NCBI RefSeq assembly: GCF_932294415.1
Contig: NC_065536.1
Location: 30,833,354 to 30,897,353, forward strand
Length of the DNA stretch: 64,000 nucleotides
Direction of reading: 5' to 3'
From: Quercus robur
Lineage: Eukaryota; Streptophyta; Magnoliopsida; Fagales; Fagaceae
Positions 58,561 to 64,000 of the stretch are shown here, piece after piece; the first letter of the stretch is position 1, and each line of letters begins with the position of its first letter. The position numbers and the translations under genes are program-made. The notes below the pieces were generated by a model that did no database searches, was not told the origin of the DNA, and saw nothing but the letters and a program-made list of their open reading frames with translations.

Positions 58561-59182
58561 TTTTTTTTGTTTGAAATCCATAGACAACATTCTTCCTGAA
58601 CACGAAGGATGAACAACGATGGACCTTTCCAAGTTTTTACTAGTCATCCATCTTAGTAGGAATTTACCAAAGAAATTGTTTAGAAGAAACATTACTAGTG
58701 CTTGGGATGACTTTAGGCGCGAAATACTATATAATTGTGTGAATTCTGGAATTTTTAAAACCCAATTTCTTGGCAATATTATATGCTTTTGGTGCGATGA
58801 GGCCAATGAAATCCATAGCCCAAGCTGAATATGGCCAAGGAGCAACAAACATATGCAACAACCCAGGGGATGCTTGTCTTTGAATGAAACTTCATTTCGA
58901 AAATGCCTCTTAGATCAACACTTTCAACTAAGATAAATATATCAATTGAGAATTCTTCATTCAGTGCTTCCAAATTCCAATGCTTGCATTAAAATTTTTA
59001 AAAGTTCAAGTGAGCCAAGAACTTGCTTACTTGAACAACTTGGTTAGGTTATGAGTAAGAGCCACTTTTTTCTACCCTTTGTCTTGTTCAATATCTCTTT
59101 CTTATTTGAGAGTTCCATTTTTGTTCATTTCCGCCACAACAATATAGCCACCATAATATGAAGCGGGCGAAGTAGCTAGAAG
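58561..59182. other. Unassigned sequence next to the LINE break
   Basis: A minus-strand 97-codon frame (58848-58555) has mixed composition but no domain I can name. It does not read as LINE sequence and marks where the LINE is interrupted. Confidence 0.4.
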
Positions 59183-59185
59183 CGC

Positions 59186-61048
59186 TCAATATGAAACAGT
59201 GTTGATACACTCTGAGATCATCTTTATCCACTTGCTATAAAACCCCATTTTTTCCATTAACTTCAACAAAAAGACCCACTTCACTCTATCATAGGCCTTG
59301 CTCATGTCAAGCTTGAGTGTCATAGAGACTATTTTGCCAGAGCTCTTTGTTTTCATGTGGTGAAGAGTTTCATCAGCCACCAGTATATTATCAGAGATAG
59401 CTTTGTCAGACTGAAAAGCACTTTGAGATTCAGATATAATATCAGGTAATATCACTTTTAGTCTATTCGCTAACACCTTGGAAATAAGTTAATACAAAAT
59501 ATTACACAAGGCTATATGACGAAATTGAGATACCTGATCTGGGCTTTTCACCTTTGGCACAAGAGTGATATAAGTGTGATTAATTTCTGCTGGAATATGA
59601 CTCAAATTTCGGCAAGAGCAAACTGCCTTAGCTACGTCACCACCAATCTCCCCCCAATAATGTTGGAAAAAAATTGGGGGTAAACCATCAGGTCTAGGTG
59701 CTTTCAAAGGAGCCATTTGAGATAAGGCTAGCTCCACTTCCTCTTTGTTGAAATCTCGGCCAAGGAATGCATTCATCTTATCTGTTACTTTCCTGGAAAC
59801 GTGCTGCAAAACCATATCAACTTAACTAGGCTGGGATGATGTGAACAAATTTGTATAATACTCCACCATAAGTTCTGCCACCTTTTCATCCCCACAACAC
59901 ATCTCACCCCTAGCATTCAAAAGCCCATGAATAGTATTTCGCCTGTACCGTTGGGAAGCCCTATTGTGAAAGAAACTTGTGTTCTTGTCCCCCGACTTTA
60001 TCCAATGTGATTTTGATCTTTGCTGCCACAGCTTTTCCTCCACTAACAATAGCCTTTGGATTTCATATTTCAATTGATGGACAATCTCCACATTTCCCCC
60101 CTGCACAGCCACGGTTTCAGCTTGTTTCAGCATCTTTTTCTTTTCAATCAGCTGGCGTGTTACATTGCCAAATGACTTCTTACGCCGCCACTTGAGACTT
60201 GATTGGCACTTTTGTATTTTACCAGCAACCTTGTCCATAGGTGAAGTCCCATAATCACTCCTCCACGCCGAATGAACAATTTCATGACAACCTTTATCTT
60301 CTAACCAAACTTGTTCAAAATGCCAAGGACGGTTTTTCCTATCCGGGATTCCCATTGGATGAATAATAATGGGCTTATGATCCGATGTGCCACATTCAAG
60401 AGTGACCACCTTAATTGCCAGGAAAAGACTTAACCAAGACTGTGTGCCTACTGCCCTATCCAACCTTTCCCATATAGTATGTCCATTGGAGAAATTCTTG
60501 TACCATGTGAACTTGTTTCCCACAAAGCCCAAATCGATGAAACCACACTCATCAAGAACGTCACGAAAATCTTGCATTTGTTGATGTGGTCTAAGCCTAC
60601 CTCCCAACTTTTCATGAGACTTTGTAATCTCATTAAAATCGCCAGCACATAACCATGGAAGAGACGATTTTGTCTGTAACCATCTTAACTGTTTCCATGA
60701 CTCCCCATGATTCTGAGTTTCCGGGAAACCATAAAATCCCGTAAACCTCCAGCTATCCTCCTTTCCTTTGTTTATGACCACATCAATATAATTTTGTGAG
60801 GAATTCTCCACCAGCAAATCTACGTCCTTTTTCCAAAATAGAGCCAAACCCTCTCCTCTCGTAACTCGTGAAACACCAAAAGTATCACCAAACCCTAGTT
60901 TATCACGTAAATTTGTTAGCCTAGCTTCATCTAGCCAAGTTTCGGCTAAAAACATGACTGCAAGATCTTGTGCCCGGACTAGATCACCTAGCTCTTGAAT
61001 TGTCTACAGCTTCCTAAGCCCGCAACAATTCCAACATAGTAGACTCAT
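59186..61048 (-). pseudogene. LINE ORF2: AP endonuclease plus partial reverse transcriptase
   Basis: The start codon is ATG at 61048, giving MSLLCWNCCGLRKL then a stop, after which the same frame is open for 377 codons (60955-59822). The endonuclease/exonuclease/phosphatase fold is well kept: AETWL (metal-binding Glu), GDFNEI, 'DLGFVGNKFTWYK', 'ERLDRAV' and the GTSDHKPI end, where Ser-Asp-His are catalytic. A linker with 'SHWIKSGDKNTSFFH' follows. After a stop at about 59819 the RT starts ('LKAPRPDGLPPIFFQHYW', then 'LISKVLANRLKVILPDIIS', and 'LKLDMSKAYDRVKW', the first catalytic Asp block). Three in-frame stops in all; the FADD box is absent because the copy ends at 59183. Inactive. Confidence 0.92.
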
Positions 61049-61203
61049 TGTACTTGGCGGGGCTGTGATACAGCCTCCACTATTCCATAATCTACTTCCT
61101 CTTCATCTTGGGACACCACACGTTTCTTCTTTTGATAATTCAACTCTTCATCTGCATCCAATGGTCGTTTCAGAGATGGAGCATTCCCTTGTTCAAGCTC
61201 TCC

Positions 61204-62061
61204 CTACTTTGGACGTATGATTCTTTTCCATGTTCGGCCTACTCTCCCACAAGGGCTTTCCTTTGAACATTGGTCACTTGGGCTGCTAGCAAGATTAGGA
61301 ATGGACACGTGATGGTGCACGTGATCAATTAAAATTGGGGGCAAAATAGATACGGCGCTTCCCTCATCAGCAAATGTTGCCCTAGTATTAATCACGCCTT
61401 CACCGTTATTTTTGGCTACCTCGCTGTCAGACTTGTGTAACTCCCACTCATCATTACATTGCACCTCATTAAATATTTTCCCATGATTTTTGCCTTCCTT
61501 AACTACCTTCCGTTCAGTATTCTTTCCATTACACATAACATTAACTCCATCCCCAACGTATGGAGATGCACAAATCCATGGGCCATATTCCCTGTCTTCC
61601 AGAGAGATCAGTATCCATGCACACTTCTCCTACATTACTGCAAATTTCCTCTGCCACCCCCTATTTAAGAAGCGAATTGGTAAGTCATGGAGCTAAACCC
61701 ACAATGGGATTTTGTTAAAACAAATTTCACTGATTGGAATGGCCTTTTCATAACGACAAAGGACCACCAAATGTTTATCAAAACTCCAAGGTTGGAGAGC
61801 TAGAATTTTCTCCACTTCTTTGTGATTATCAAAAACAAATAACAGAATATGATCTCCTGCAATTCGGACCTGAAACCCATTTTTTAAGCGCCATAATGGG
61901 CTGAAGGTACGGATTACTGCCTCAGTGTTCAGTGATTGTTTTGTAAAGAACTTTGATGCTAGGATTACTTCACTAGATGATCTCTCCTTTGTCAACCAGA
62001 CTTGACCCTCTTCCTTGTCATTCAAGGTTAATTTGCTCCAGTGTTTTGTCAATCCCTCCAT
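61204..62061 (-). pseudogene. LINE ORF1 (DUF4283 gag-like), broken
   Basis: ATG 62061 begins MEGLTKHWSKLTLND. The first 120 residues match the DUF4283 RNA-binding domain of plant LINE ORF1 ('FSPLWRLKNGFQVRIAGDHI', 'VEKILALQPWSFDKHLVVL', 'NKIPLWV'). A stop at about 61693 and a frameshift follow ('GVAEEICSNVGEVCMDTDLS' in another frame). A hydrophilic C-terminal part reads from 61536 to 61204 with a basic end. The usual zinc knuckle is not visible. Confidence 0.85.
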
Positions 62062-62250
62062 GTTAAGTGACACTCGTATTTCCCAGACCCCTTGAAAAAG
62101 AAAACCACAAACCCTACAGGTATACACTGATATCCTAGGGACACTCTAACCTCACTAGAAGGGAGAGACAAATCCTACTATGGAAGGGAAGTTTGAAGCA
62201 CCAAGACTTTCCTCACACAGAGAAACCTCTTTCTTACTACCTAAACTTTA

Positions 62251-63939
62251 CAAAAGTGCGGTATTCATTCTCTAATAATACCGAGCATATCATATATATT
62301 TTTATATATAGGTGTTAGATGGAGCCTTATCATTAAAAATTCACATTTCAATTATCTCCTGACCATCTAACATATGGTGTAGATTAAAAATAACGTTTAC
62401 ATGCTATTAAAGAATTTATCATGGCAGTCAACACTAATTACTCCAGCATATACACATTCAAAATTTTTTGACAAATAAAGGCTCAATTAACAAATTGCAA
62501 TCAATTTAAAGAGTGAAACGGTTTATGCCACAAATGAAAATTAAATTAATTTCAAAATTTTCCATTTGAGTGACCATTGACCATTTAATCAATTAAAATA
62601 CTATAATTAAATAAAGAGTCTAATTTACTCTTGAACCTTATGTCCAACATAAACTCTTTAAGCAACATCTAATATAAGATAGCAATATAGCATGGCATAT
62701 ATCATTCATACAACCTTTTTGACTAAAACGATAGATCATCCATACGGCTTTAGCAACCCAAAAAATTCATTGTGATACATACAAATATGTATCAAAAAAA
62801 ATTATATGTCATGCATAAAATTCTGACATATGACCTCAATTATATTATTATTATTATGTATACACATATTTAGGCCATAACAAAAGTTTTAGGTGTTTGC
62901 TTATTAAATTTTATTCATATATGGTATTAATATATCGAATAAAATAAGAGATACTTTGCCGTAAACTCATAATTTCTTGCCTCTTTGATTGCCTTTCATT
63001 TGAGGGTTTGTTGAGATTTTCGCCATCGAACTTGAAGGCTACAAAATTGAATTTCCATGAAATTGTTATTCCATAGCCACCATTCCATTTGCCATCATAA
63101 ACAATTTATTAATACATATATAACCAATGAATTCAAAGAAAAATCTAGAAAGATTTTATTCATGGACAATAAATATATATGTAGTGAATTCTCTAATTTA
63201 TCAAATTTATATATAGAATAAGAATATATATAATCACATCATATTTCCTGTAAACATTGTATCGTCTCAAATTGTTGTTCCTAAGAACAATAATTAACAA
63301 ATAAATAAACTTCAAAATATCAATTAAATAATCACATATCACATAAATTATAATTTACCATAAAATTAAAGAATAGTATAGAGATATTACCCTGATGATA
63401 CTTTCAAGTAATCTCATAACAAGAAGTAATTTACCGTCAATTCATATACATTTTTAGATGGTGGGGTTAAGGTGTGGACCATGTCACTGTCTTGAGACGA
63501 TACATGCGTCTACGAGGTTTTCAGTGTAGTAGACTAAACATTGTGCATGCTGCTCCTGGGATACAACAACCCAATCACTTTTGCTGATTATCCTTCAAGC
63601 CTACACCGCTTGTAAGATAGGAGCTCCCAATAGTACTTTTCTTTTACGTAGAAATATAGTATATACAAGGATATATTATTTTCATAAAAGATGAGAAAAC
63701 TAACAAAGTAAATATATGGATAGTTTTCTATTACATGAAAATATACATTGATAAAAGTTTCTCTTCTATCTCTATCTAATTTTTTCCTGTTATGGCCGGA
63801 CATGAAGGCCTACTTATAATAGTGTGTAATTCATGCCATTAACAAATATGTTAAAGAGGCAATGAATGACTTTCCCGTTTATCCCTTTAAAATGTTTTTA
63901 CAATTCTCAAACATAACAAATGATAATAGACTAGCAGAT
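62251..63939. other. AT-rich intergenic DNA
   Basis: No gene seen. A less AT-rich piece (about 63450-63600: 'gatacatgcgtctacgaggt', 'catgctgctcctgggataca') and a TATA-like 'ctattataagtaggcc' on the minus strand (about 63808-63823) could belong to an undiagnosed LTR, but no second copy or primer site is in the window. Confidence 0.4.
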
Positions 63940-64000
63940 GTGGAGAAAATGGGCTTTTGCCCTTTTTTAAAAAAAAAAAAATCCAGCATTTTGCCCTATT
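63940..64000. mobile_element. Terminus of a foldback MITE, cut by the window end
   Basis: 'aaaatgggcttttgccc' and 'ccagcattttgccctatt' resemble the arms of the MITE at 8123-8389 ('gggcattttgctaga'). Confidence 0.45.

Larger units (their letters stand above)
59183..62250 (-). mobile_element. L1-type LINE, 5' part present, 3' part missing
   Basis: Minus-strand element with leader (about 62250-62062), ORF1, endonuclease and the first half of the reverse transcriptase. Homology stops at about 59183 in the RT fingers/palm, right after 'SECINTVSY'. There is no poly(A) end, so the 3' side was removed or interrupted after insertion. This is the opposite of normal LINE 5' truncation. Confidence 0.88.

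Noticed and set aside
58555-58848. 97-codon minus-strand frame
   Set aside because: No domain I can name, no splice or start support. Left as unassigned sequence.
62251-63939. Possible LTR or endogenous pararetrovirus fragment
   Set aside because: A TATA-like motif and a slightly richer patch are not enough. No paired repeat, primer site or coding motif is visible.

Overview
This is a plant nuclear window, AT-rich and dominated by transposable elements. It carries two recognisable host genes, both spliced. The repeat mix (Copia and Gypsy-type LTR elements with plant tRNA primer sites, L1-type LINEs with a C-terminal RNase H domain, tRNA-derived SINEs, hAT/MULE/Harbinger elements) and the two gene families point to a woody eudicot. 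Fagales is my best guess, from memory of similar repeats; the window alone does not prove it.

Layout. 1-15.1 kb: the end of one LTR, then an internally deleted Copia-like element (1096-6061, TSD GTAGC) with a broken gag and a second sense ORF where pol should be, SINEs, a foldback MITE, a decayed Copia element (8679-11931) and a 2.6-kb apparent solo LTR (12036-14640, TSD ACTTT) containing a 50-bp minisatellite. 15.1-19.6 kb: a minus-strand LTR element (15279-19522, TSD GTAGT) with an 80-bp tandem array, inserted in a palindromic MITE. 21.4-27.5 kb: a hAT element (TSD TTGTTGAC) and a second hAT nested in a Harbinger-like element. 28.9-31.3 kb: a complete four-exon PLATZ zinc-binding gene on the minus strand, whose first coding exon contributes only the ATG. 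31.5-38.5 kb: intergenic DNA rich in MITEs. 39-43.3 kb: a degenerate hAT-like element containing a 5'-truncated LINE.

43.5-57.3 kb: a complete POD1/TAPT1 gene on the plus strand, 11 coding exons and 618 codons. One intron appears to be a minor-spliceosome AT-AC intron. Its other introns hold a SINE, a minus-strand LTR element with three LTR copies, LINE remains and two MULE-like elements, one of them Pack-MULE-like. 59.2-62.2 kb: a LINE with ORF1, endonuclease and half a reverse transcriptase, broken at its 3' side. The rest is AT-rich DNA with no gene I can support.

The two host genes are not functionally linked here: PLATZ is a plant DNA-binding/transcription factor family, and POD1/TAPT1 is an ER membrane protein needed in Arabidopsis for pollen tube guidance. 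The most unusual pattern is a scattered set of very short oligo(A) insertions (about 19-60 nt), each flanked by an 11-16 bp direct repeat. They look like extreme 5'-truncation products of LINE-driven retroposition, and their 3' ends resemble those of LINEs in the same window.
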